Source: Xiphophorus maculatus
Taxonomy: Eukaryota; Chordata; Actinopteri; Cyprinodontiformes; Poeciliidae
Length of the DNA: 64,000 bases
Direction of reading: 5' to 3'
Assembly (NCBI RefSeq): GCF_002775205.1
Contig: NC_036447.1
Span: 28,084,245-28,148,244 of the forward strand
Of this stretch, positions 30,001-38,864 are shown in pieces. Numbering within the stretch: position 1 is the first letter of the stretch; every line of letters begins with the position of its first letter. The notes beneath the pieces are model-generated. The model did no database searches and was not told the origin of the DNA. It saw only the letters and a list, made by a program, of their open reading frames with translations. The translations under genes and the position numbers were made by a program.

Positions 30001-33000
30001 TAATTTACCATATATTAGGAAATACGGTAAAATACCGGCAACTGTGGTTGCCAGACATTTATCGTATTTTAGCAAATACGGTAAAATATTGTCAGTTTTT
30101 GTCGACAGAACTTTACCGTATTTTCTAAAATACGCTAATTTTACAGTGGAATTATGGCAACCCCAGCTGCCGACCTTTCAAAGCAGCTACACTGATACAC
30201 TGTGTTTTTTTTTTTCACAGTGTATCCAACATTGTTTTCCACGTTTGGTACCAATAGATGTCCACTACTGCTTTCAAAATGCTTCAGAAAATTCACATAC
30301 GTATCAAACTGGGTGCTTCGTACGTAGCGAACTTGTAAATCAACTTACTTCCATCCCATGTCACCTCCTCTCCGTCCGAGTTGATTAAACCTCCGATTTC
30401 TTCCGCCGGCTCCTCCTCGTCCTCCTTCGGCCCGGTCTGAAGCCTGACTGTTAAGTGGAGCGTTCGGCCGTCCAGGTGTGCCGAGGTCATCTTCGGGTCC
30501 GAGGAAACCTGAGCACAGAGCACACGTAGCATCAAGAAGTGAAGCCAAAATGTCGTCTTTAGACAATTGCAAAACTCAATGCAATTCATCTACGGGCCTT
30601 CTGCAGAAAATTATTTCTATATTTGTATGTCCTGTTTTATTTTACTATGAGATTATTTCAATGCTCTTCTTTGTAAAATGCTTTGCTTCAGCTGCAATAA
30701 CGGCAGCTCTTGAGTACTATCATTGACGTAATCACTGAAACTTAACCTTGACTTTTACATTTTGTTCCTGGAACTGATACTAAAAACTTCAGTTAGAAAA
30801 TAGTCAATAATTTGCAAAATATTGCAATCAATTATTTGGGGGTTTTATATAAAAATAAAATTGTCTGTAATTACAGATATTCTTTCTTACAGTTTGATAT
30901 AATAATACTTCAATTTGACCTGATTAGACACTGAAAGCAAAAACAAAACTCCCTTGTAAGGCTGCAAACAATCCAAAAATCAGGTTTGACGTTACTTGAC
31001 GTTATAAAGAATGGTTGCAGGCCTGGGCTTTTTTAGTAAACCATGACACACAGCCAAACACTGGAAATAGAAATGAAATTTTATATGAAGTCACAACTTC
31101 GTCAAATAATATTTTTCTCTGCTTGTGTCAAACTAAATACGTTCCAATGCAGCTTAAAAATAAAAAAATGAAAAACATTTCGGCTCTCAACGAGGATTTA
31201 TTTCAACCTGCAACCAGTGAGGGAACTAACATTGTGATATTTTACTTCTATTTTATTTGTGCTGAATACTGAAAAAGAACATGGAAGAATTTTTATAAAA
31301 TTATCTGGACAAATTTGATGTTTGGTGAAGCATTTTCAGATATGTTTCTATAAAAAGGGGTATAGCTGCACAATACATCAATAATAAGATATATCACAAT
31401 AGACAGGTTATCAGTATCAATAGATATTAAACCTGATTGAATTTTCTCTGAACTCTGATCTAGAACCGCACAGCATTCTGGGACATGTAGGGAGAGGAAA
31501 GGCTTCAGCCGCTCAGCCTCACAGGACCAGCTAAACTAGCTTGATGGCATCAATTCACTTGCTCTTTGGTTACCTAGCAACAACCTGTTGAGTAACTTGC
31601 GCAGCAGCAGTTTCAGGTTTTGCCACTGTGCTTCATACGTGCTTAAAAATAAAAAAACAACGGCTTGGAGAGAAAACTGTGGATAAAACAGGAAAAGTCA
31701 CGCCACCCGTTTGGCAGCATTTCAGATATTTAAAACAAAAAAACTAATTGATAGTTATTGATATTGACTGATATGAAACGCTTATATAGTGATATGTTTT
31801 TCAGCCATATTGTCCATTCCTAAAAAAGTGGTATGAAAATGTTTGTCTGAAAAACAAAAGATTGAATACTTTAAAAAGTTTGGGGTTTTTTTGCACTCCG
31901 TGACTCCAAGTTTTCTAACAAAATGACTGTGAATATATAACTGCAGTTGTGGTTCCTATCACATCCTGTTTAAATGTTATTATTCCTATATACTCAAACC
32001 AGTGCTATAAAACTATCATTCTGAAACAATAAAAGTATAAACTGCATGAGGCCCAGTGTTAAATAAATGATTTTAAAAAATCTGGCCCACAGGTTTCGTA
32101 CAGTTTGGTTCGGTGCTGGTTTTTCTGGACGATGTAGTTCTTCTGCCGCATTTGAAGACCTGCTACCCTCCTCTTCCTCAGGTGTCCTCTGGCTGGATTT
32201 CATGTCGGGTTTGGGACTCGGCGAGACGTCCCGTGCTAGGCAGCAGAACGGCTTCTCTCTGGCGTTTTGGCACCGACGGACATTTTCTCCTTCATCACCA
32301 TCAGAACGACAGAGTTTCTCGTTAGAGGCCGTGAGCGTGCGTCCCTGCTCTCCTTCATTTGGCTCCGGCTCATTCGGCTGGTCTGGATGTTCACTCTGAT
32401 GTGCCTTTACTCCGTATGGAGCACGACTCTCCTTCCCGAGGAGAAACCCAGCGCCTGGAGGGCTTCTGTTCTTCCCTTCCTCTGAACCGAGGCTCTCATC
32501 TGAATTTCGTAAAGGTGCATCAGAAGAGGAAAAAGAAAAAGTACCAGTAAGCAACCGCGTGTTCAGAGTAAAGACTTTAGCCTAGCTAATCAAAAGGAAG
32601 ACAAAAGGAAGATGCTAAGATGTTGACAGCTAATTCCCTCTCCATAGGACCCCGCTTAAATAAGAATATATACATTTCTGGTTTTCCCACTCACAGTTTT
32701 CACTCACAGTCCAGCTGTCCTCTTCCTCTTTGATGATGACTTGGATCTCTGGCGTGTCGCTTCCTGCCGCTTTTCTCTCCTGCTGCTGCCTAGCTGTCTG
32801 CCCACAACGGTTTTCCTTCAGTGGATCTTGAAGTCCAGGATCCTAATTGAACCAGGAAAAAAAAAGATGGTTGAAAAGAAGAGGAAAAAACAGAAACATT
32901 TTTCAATCAACAGCTACTAATAGGGATGTTAGCAACATTTTCAAGCGATTCATGTCAAAACCAAGGATTTCATTTCAAAGCACATTAAAGAGGCAGCATC

Positions 33001-34962
33001 ATGTGTATCATGTGTTTTCCAGCCACAGTGACTTTTTATAGCACAATCAAGTAACCATGTTAACTGCAGTTTTTATATAAAAAATGCTATATATCAAATA
33101 TGACTAAAGAAATTTGACTTTGTAATTTAACGCCTTGAAATTGGGCCTGCGTCTTTAAAAAAAACTCCTCCTCTTTCTTGAGGAAGTCATCGCAACATTT
33201 TTACCAGCGTTGAACTGAGAAATAACTCCTATAATGAGCTCAACAGAGGCGCAGCTCCGCCAGGTGTTTGCTAATTGCTGCTGGCTAGTCTGAAGGAGCT
33301 AAATAGGGAGTTATGGAGGAAGCCTGCTCTGTGAGGCAGAAGCTCAGAAGCTTAGAAACTACAGTTCGAAGGAGGAGCTTCTTCCTTGAAGGCGGAGCTA
33401 TGTCCACCCAGGTGTTTTACAGAGCTGGATGGTTGCCACGGGAGATTAAAGGATTTCTCAAACTTTCATGAAAGAGCAAAGGATACACTGTAGGTATGTT
33501 TTTGATGAGAGAATAATATTATAACATGAAAGCTGTTTTTACGTAACACCACCCCTTTAAAGAAAATTTCACACAAACCAAGATTGTGTAGGAAATTATG
33601 AAGAGGAACAGAATTTTAAAACCTCAAATACTTAAGAACTTCATAGTTCTGGAATTTGCACTAAAACATGAACAGCTTTCACACAAAGAAAATCACCACA
33701 AACAGCATAATTTCATATTTAGACATTGCCATTAAACATTTTTGCGATTTTTCTTCTATGAATGTCTTATGTACGCCAGTGGTTACAATAAATATCAGTT
33801 AACCGAGTTGCAATATTTCTCAGAAATGACACACTAACAATTTCATTTTAACCTGTTTTTGGTTTTTTATTTTTTTGCTTTATTTAAACCAATGGCAAGT
33901 ACACAACAAACAAACAAACGAAGTATACAGAAGAACACAGCGTTTACATGAATAACCAGGTGAGTTAATTAGACAAAGACATGCAAGGATTTACTTATGG
34001 AAATTGTCCTGAGGTAGTTTGTTATTGATTTAACATATAATTCCATATTTTTAACAAAATAAAGAAAACATGGCATTTCATCAATACATAAATGAGTATA
34101 AAATTTTGATTAAAAAAATTATAACGTTTATAATTTAAAAGAAAAAACATTTTGCATCCTTTCTGAGGAATTTAGTCAAACTAAATATATATATATTTTT
34201 TAAAAAGATCCCTCAAAATTTTATGAACAAACCTGTTAAGCTCCTTCCAAAACCTGCTGTGTGAAAGGGCAGTGCCAAAAAAAAACAGATGTTAGGGTTT
34301 CTGGAAGGCCACCACAAAAACTGGGATTAATATTCTCTTAAATTTCTCCATTATACTTAGCGGGGTAAATTTTATGAAGAATGTAAAATTACACTTATTT
34401 ACAGTTGTTCCACCTGTGTTTAACTAAAAGTTTGACGTTAGCCTCACTACCTCCCCTGCCAAAGTTTGAGTCTTATAGGTCTAAATGTCAGGCATCTTTT
34501 TAGTTTGGGGTGAAGTGATGAAAATGTGATCTCATATTTTTTTTAAAAATGAAGTAAAATAAATATTCGTCTTATAATATGACCTAAACCATTATTTCAC
34601 AATGGCATGCGAATTACTCACTACTCATAATCCAGCTACCATTTACGAAGTGACAAAGCTTCATTATGTGACTATATTGCTTGTGTTGCGTTTACATCGG
34701 ATTTAGATTAAATTAGCGACATTTTATACGGCCCCGTTAGTTCGCCTGAAGCCTGGACTTCCTAAATAAAACGCCAGTTATCACTTTGAAGCTTGCTGAA
34801 TGAATGAATGCAGGTTGACAACGGAAACAACAGATTTCTCATCTGTCGACATGGTTAACCGAGCTAGTTAACTGTTAACTGTTAACCGTTAACTGTTAAC
34901 TGTTAACTGTTTGGCTAATTCCAAACAAACCGCAGCTCCGCTCGCGACGTTACCTCCACCAT
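24019..34962 (-). CDS. C2H2 zinc-finger protein (9 fingers) with Arg-rich exon series and AT-hook
   Basis: Probable nuclear DNA-binding protein, orthologue not recognised. Exons: 34954-34962 (three codons), 32695-32842, 32102-32499, 30349-30508, 28804-28856, 27872-28019, 27692-27778, 27503-27577, 26983-27069, 26562-26630, 25144-25386 and 24019-24803; the lengths sum to 754 codons with stop and the phases agree. Exon 2 carries IKEE in an acidic context. Exon 4 ends [11 protein letters not shown], shared with the neighbouring zinc-finger gene. Five consecutive exons begin with Lys/Arg-rich text, strongest in four; the first has RGRP, the AT-hook core (residues about 317-320). Two fingers lie in the next-to-last large exon and seven in the last, spaced by TGEKP-type linkers. 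Exons 1-3 are less certain: the donor of exon 3 (GTACGA) is weak, and translation could instead begin at an ATG in exon 4 (30490), as in the neighbour. Confidence 0.8.
26080..26345. repeat. AT-rich repeat shared with 8560-8830
   Basis: Both tracts are built of repeated words such as GAAAATTTCTAG, TTTTCAACTTTT and CAGAAATTT. Such low-complexity repeats are common in fish introns. It is intronic here. Confidence 0.5.
28213..28630 (-). mobile_element. MITE family A, reverse-oriented copy
   Basis: Bounded by TTAA at both ends (28213-28216 and 28627-28630). Inner blocks match the 17570 copy on the other strand (GCTGAGCTCATTATA, GAGGCCCAATTTCGA, TGATTGTGCAATAAAATG). Shorter than the consensus through a central deletion. 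Intronic. Confidence 0.75.
28719..28739. repeat. (CTGT)n microsatellite
   Basis: Five uninterrupted CTGT units are seen directly, 65 nt before the donor of the 28804-28856 exon. Confidence 0.9.
29168..30226. mobile_element. Fold-back element built of TACGGTAAAAT-type palindromes
   Basis: The left end TACACTGTAAAAAAATG and right end TTTTTTTTTCACAGTGTA are inverse. The right half (29890-30150) repeats ACGGTAAAAT and its inverse ATTTTACCGT many times, so each strand can fold on itself. It has no real coding capacity; the open stretch at 29930-30388 is only a by-product. Intronic in the second zinc-finger gene. Confidence 0.7.
30735..31993 (-). other. Intron of the nine-finger zinc-finger gene
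   Basis: AT-rich and without coding signal. It separates the 30349-30508 exon from the upstream acidic exons. Confidence 0.5.
32985..33560 (+). mobile_element. MITE family A, near full-length copy
   Basis: TTAA at 32985 and 33557. The left end AAGAGGCAGCATCATGTG and right end ACGTAACACCACCCCTTTAA are imperfect inverses. Inner text closely follows the 17570 copy (CAGGTGTTTGCTAATTGCTG; GGTTGCCACGGGAGATTAAA). It lies in intron 1 of the zinc-finger gene. Confidence 0.8.
33561..34867 (-). other. Remainder of zinc-finger intron 1
   Basis: AT-rich DNA without coding signal. It contains A/T runs and no repeat family named here. Confidence 0.5.
34868..34909. repeat. Six tandem 7-mers, TTAACTG
   Basis: Six exact end-to-end units; the third is TTAACCG. 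Each unit contains TAACTG or TAACCG, matching the Myb core YAAC[GT]G or near it. The array begins 45 nt inside intron 1 of the minus-strand zinc-finger gene. Confidence 0.9.
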
Positions 34963-35060
34963 ACTGCGCTGTCGGAGGACGTCATAGGAAAACCCGGGAT
35001 ATAAACGGGATATAAAGAGCCAGCTTGGAGCGGCGTGTCAGATGTAAGCAGCAGCTGTCA
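34963..35060 (-). promoter_or_regulatory. Probable promoter of the nine-finger zinc-finger gene
   Basis: GC-rich block upstream of the three-codon first exon. On the plus strand it also carries two TATAAA words exactly 11 bp apart (35000-35005 and 35011-35016). No coding frame follows these on the plus strand; early ATGs stop at once. Confidence 0.35.
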
Positions 35061-35870
35061 GGTCCCATGTACTAGTCTGTGCTGCTTGCTTTTTTATTTT
35101 TTTATTTATTTATTTATGTTAAGTCGGCCTTCCTCTTCAGCTCCCTCCTCTTCTTCGAGGCTTTAGGTATCTTTATCACTGCTTACTGCCTCCTGCTTTT
35201 AGTCTTCCGAGGTTTGTTTGAACGCATCATTTCAGCCCGATTTGCATCCTTCTGTCTGGCAGATTTAGTCACCTCGCCTCCTTTGTTCTACACGTGAAGA
35301 AGTAAATTCAGGTCCATGTAATGAAGTAAATGAAATGATGAATATTTGTTTTAAATATATATTTTCATTTTTTGGCGTTTGTTAAAAAGCTGGCTGGTTT
35401 TGGTTAAATTGTATTTGAAGACTTTAAGAATCAACATTATGAGTGGATTTCTTCCTATTAAAAACTAGCCATGTAGCCAAAGACTGAAAAAACATATTTC
35501 TATTTGGATGTTTACCTGAAGTTATCTGAAGTCATATTTAACAAATTACAAAATGTTTTGAAGTGGTTTGTTTGTCAGATTAAAAGTATTTTTAGTACTT
35601 AAAACCTTCAAGTTTAGTATTTAAAGGTTTTTTCTATATTAGTCTGATGTAATATTCTACTCCTAAATGTTTTGTTTTTATTAACTGAATAGAAAATTAT
35701 CACAATTAACCAAACTAAAAACGTGAATAATCGGTCTGTGTGTAATTAATCGATATAATGTGTCACTTAATAAATTGGGTTCCTGACATAAGCAAACGTT
35801 TCAGTAGCACGTACAGCAAATGTGTCTCTCTGAATTTACAATAAACTGTAGCAGAGTGATTATCTGACTT
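35061..35870. other. Intergenic DNA
   Basis: T-rich stretch with no ATG-led coding frame and no recognised repeat. Confidence 0.5.
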
Positions 35871-35872
35871 CC

Positions 35873-35886
35873 CCACTAGAGGGGGC
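35873..35886 (+). promoter_or_regulatory. CTCF-like motif
   Basis: CCACTAGAGGGGGC resembles the CTCF core CCASYAGRKGGC, with G for the final C. It overlaps the end of the Ig remnant and could be fortuitous. Confidence 0.3.
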
Positions 35887-36349
35887 TGTGATCCTTCAAC
35901 TCCCAATTCCAGCTTCGCTTCACACCAAAGCTGGGCTGCATTGTCTCAAAGAAAATGTCTCACTAACCGGTTCGTTTAGGTTATTGCTGGCTTTCACGTG
36001 ACCCAGTGGCATCTGACCTCTGTAAAAGGTCACAGCGAAGTTTTCAGCAGAAGCGACGTTCAGTACAAAACACTGCAGGGTGACCTCTGAACCCTCAGTA
36101 GGAGGTCCAGAGGGGTTTAAACTGATGGACTCACTTTCTGGAGGTTCTGGAGAGAATATAACATGGATATACAAGGATAGCATGCTTTCATAATAATGCC
36201 GTCATCCTAGAAGAAAACAGGCCTGCAGCCTATCAAACAGAAGCCTGTTTGAAATTAAATGACTCAATTCAATTTGCCCAAGAAAAAGAAAACAAAAACT
36301 CACCACAGCCCAAAATATAGAAGCCACACAGAGTGTTGATACAGAACAT
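35884..36349 (-). pseudogene. Immunoglobulin-superfamily gene remnant (cell-adhesion type)
   Basis: A first exon (36304-36349) encodes a signal-peptide-like MFCINTLCGFYILGC and ends with GTGAGT in phase 1. A second exon starts at 36146 after TCTCTCCAG, also phase 1, and encodes an Ig-like domain (EGSEVTLQCFVLNVASAENF then VTFYRGQMPLG) as in fish VCAM/ICAM-like proteins. Near 35945 a short deletion shifts the frame: after SETFSL the domain continues in another frame as DNAAQLWCEAKLELG, which contains the second conserved Ig cysteine. No further Ig exons or membrane segment follow within the window. This looks like a recent duplicate that was truncated and then disabled. Confidence 0.7.
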
Positions 36350-36769
36350 TTTGATCTTCTGTATTAGTTAGGCTCACGTACCACTCTGTTTATGACAGAC
36401 TTGTGATCCTTAGAGAAGACAGAAGCTGCTATATTCGGTCTGGAATGAGCAGCACATGTTCCTGTTGACCCAAATTAGACGAGGAGGCTTGTAATTCTTT
36501 CTCCGGGCACAAAAGTGCATCAGCCTCCTAAACTTTGTCATAGAAACAGTGATTTGCAAAAGTGTCGCATTTTGTTACCACTCCAACTATTGTATTTTAT
36601 TATGGAAAACCCCCCAAAACAAAACCCATAAAAAAGTGCTTAATTGTGAAGAATGTAGCATTAAGAGAAGCACATAAACTTACTCGTACTTATTTAGATG
36701 TAAACATTTCATTTTGAGTTTGGTAACTTTTATATTAAACAAAAAAAAGTTTTGTTTTTGTTTTTTTTT

Positions 36770-37040
36770 AACTGTTGCCATGTCATGACAGCATAATAGA
36801 TTGTGTGAAAAGATCAAGTTCCTTTTGCCCTCTGAAGAAACGTAGCATTCCTGATCAAAAACAACCAATCAGAGTCAGGGGGAGGGTCTTGGCACTAGCA
36901 ATCAATCATGTGTACACACTGCTAAACAGCAGAGAAACATCTGAACATTCCAGAAAAACCGTTTATCGTCCCCGCTGTACCCATCCTGACAAAACACCAG
37001 CAAAGGTAAAAGACTTTTCCACAAATGTGGATTATTTCTT
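36770..37040. mobile_element. MITE family B copy
   Basis: It contains ACAACCAATCAGAGTCAGGG followed by GGAGGGTCTTGGC, matching the copy at 44440-44905. Non-coding; it lies between the Ig remnant and TXNDC11. Confidence 0.6.
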
Positions 37041-37827
37041 TAAATAAATCTCTACCAGATCATGTTTTATCTCTAGTCTTCTGACAGGCAGACAGGTGAG
37101 GAGTGAGGGCAGTCTGTAGTGATGCCCGATCAAAAATGAAGCACAAACAGCACCGCAAGAAAGGCCGAGACGTTTAATCAGTAAAAACCGGTGCAATATC
37201 TCACATGTAAACAACTGCAGCATCTCATTCTGAATACCTGAATAGTTACATAGAAATATCTTAGTGAGTCAAAGATTTCTGTAAAAATAAATCAGTGTAG
37301 CAAACCCATCATTACAACCATGCTTTGAATTAAATTATATATATATATTTTAAAAAAAAAAAGGTAGGATGAGACAAGAGATTTCTCTCCTCTGGTAAAT
37401 ACATCAACGCTTCGCTTAAAATCTGTGGATTTATACTAATCATTAAGAAAACACCCACTTAACTGTGTGAGAAATATGGAAGCGTCGAATTAATGCAAAA
37501 ACCCCCCCAAAAAACAGGTGGACAGTTTGTAGAAAAATATATTTTTTATATTACTAATTATATTTAGGTTGCAATTCCTTGTGAAAAAGTTAAAAGGCTC
37601 ACACTTCAACACAAACTGAAGTAAAAGATGGTTTTACATTTGACACTTGGACAGCAGGTGAGTTCACACAGAGGAGGTGGAAAACAAAAGGCCCTTCGTT
37701 TTTTTTTTTTTATTTCACAGATCTTTCCTCCATCAGCAAGTCTAAAGAAAGGTCCTCCACGACTGAACCATGACGGCTCCTCTAATCCTTTTGATAAAAA
37801 TTAACAGTCTTTGTTTTATGACATGGC
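37041..37827. other. Intergenic DNA downstream of TXNDC11
   Basis: AT-rich, with A- and T-runs (37350-37363, 37699-37711), and no coding signal. Confidence 0.5.
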
Positions 37828-37833
37828 TTTTAT
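37828..37833 (-). terminator. Candidate polyadenylation signal for TXNDC11
   Basis: AATAAA on the minus strand, 1.03 kb after the TXNDC11 stop. The intervening family B copy would then be part of the 3' UTR. Confidence 0.4.
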
Positions 37834-38007
37834 TGTGAAAGATGAAAGGAAGCAACTGGAATTCATCCCAGTTGGACTGGTTTTATCGGAGCCAACAAGC
37901 TGACCGGATGGATTCTTTCCCACGTCAGCCAAACCTTTTGATGTCCATTTCATGTAATACATGTAATTATTCCTGGATACTAGTGTTCAGCTTTAATGCT
38001 GTCATTA

Positions 38008-38533
38008 GAGCTGCAGCGTGTAACTTTGATTTTATATATATATATATAACACATTTGTTAAAAAAGTTGTAATGATATAAAAGAGATAATCTGCTATTGC
38101 TGTGTAAAAAAAAAAGCACCGTTCTCCGTTCAAAAACAACCAATCAGAGCCAGGTGTTAGCGCTGCCAATCAATCCCGTATACATACTGCTAAATGGCTG
38201 AAAAACACCTTTTATCCTCTGTCATCAGTGGCAATGCTAACAAGCCTTTGCATTCACAACTGGCTCTGCTGTCATCACAATCCTACATGAGCTTGATTGA
38301 CAGCACCAAGACACTGCTCCAAGCTCTGATTGGCTGTTTCTGACCGAGTGGCGTATTTTTACAGTTATTTTGGGGACACCAGAGTAGCAAACTCTTTTTC
38401 TGATTTTCTCTGATTTTCTGTCTCAAACTAAATTCATGACATGGTGAAAGTTTTAACAAATGTGCAAACAAAAGACATTTGTTTGTTTTTTGGCTGTTTT
38501 AAAAAAAATAAAAGTTACCTACCACAGCTTTAA
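38008..38533. mobile_element. MITE family B, near full-length copy
   Basis: The left end AGCTGCAGCGTGTAACTTTG and right end AAAGTTACCTACCACAGCTT are imperfect inverses, the right one followed by TTAA. Internally AACCAATCAGAGC and GCTCTGATTGGCTG are also inverted copies, so the element is palindromic at two scales and carries CCAAT-box-like words. Confidence 0.65.
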
Positions 38534-38864
38534 ATTGTACAGGAATCAAAAATGACGGATTTGGCTGAAAACGATTTATCAGAAATGAACCGGTGTGTTT
38601 CCATGAGTGGCTGTAATCAAAGCACTTTATAAAAGTGCATCATGTTTCCATCTTTCTCTCTTTTCTTTTTTAAAGAGCCCAGGTTAATCTCAGTGTTAAC
38701 AGCAAACCAACAACCTTTTTTAAGTTTAGGTTTAACGTGACATCCTGTTTGCAGAAGCGTACATTCCTCTTCTTTCTGCACTTGTTAAAAGTCTAATCAC
38801 AGCTTTTACTTCCTCCGCCTTCAGTCTGGCCTTCACGTCCTCCTCCTGAGTCGCCGCCCTGTCA

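Noticed and set aside
29930-30388. 152-codon plus-strand frame with repeated YGKI/YFSKYGK-like units
   Set aside because: It follows exactly the palindromic ACGGTAAAAT repeats of the fold-back element; its regularity comes from the repeat, not from a protein.
31994-32101. Hydrophobic C-terminal tail following the acidic exon of the nine-finger gene
   Set aside because: More likely intron read-through: T-rich DNA gives hydrophobic residues, and the downstream exon continues in phase. The weak donor keeps this slightly open.
35079-35297. Hydrophobic 72-codon plus-strand frame downstream of the twin TATA words
   Set aside because: It has no ATG start and is simply a T-rich stretch; the nearby ATGs stop within three codons.
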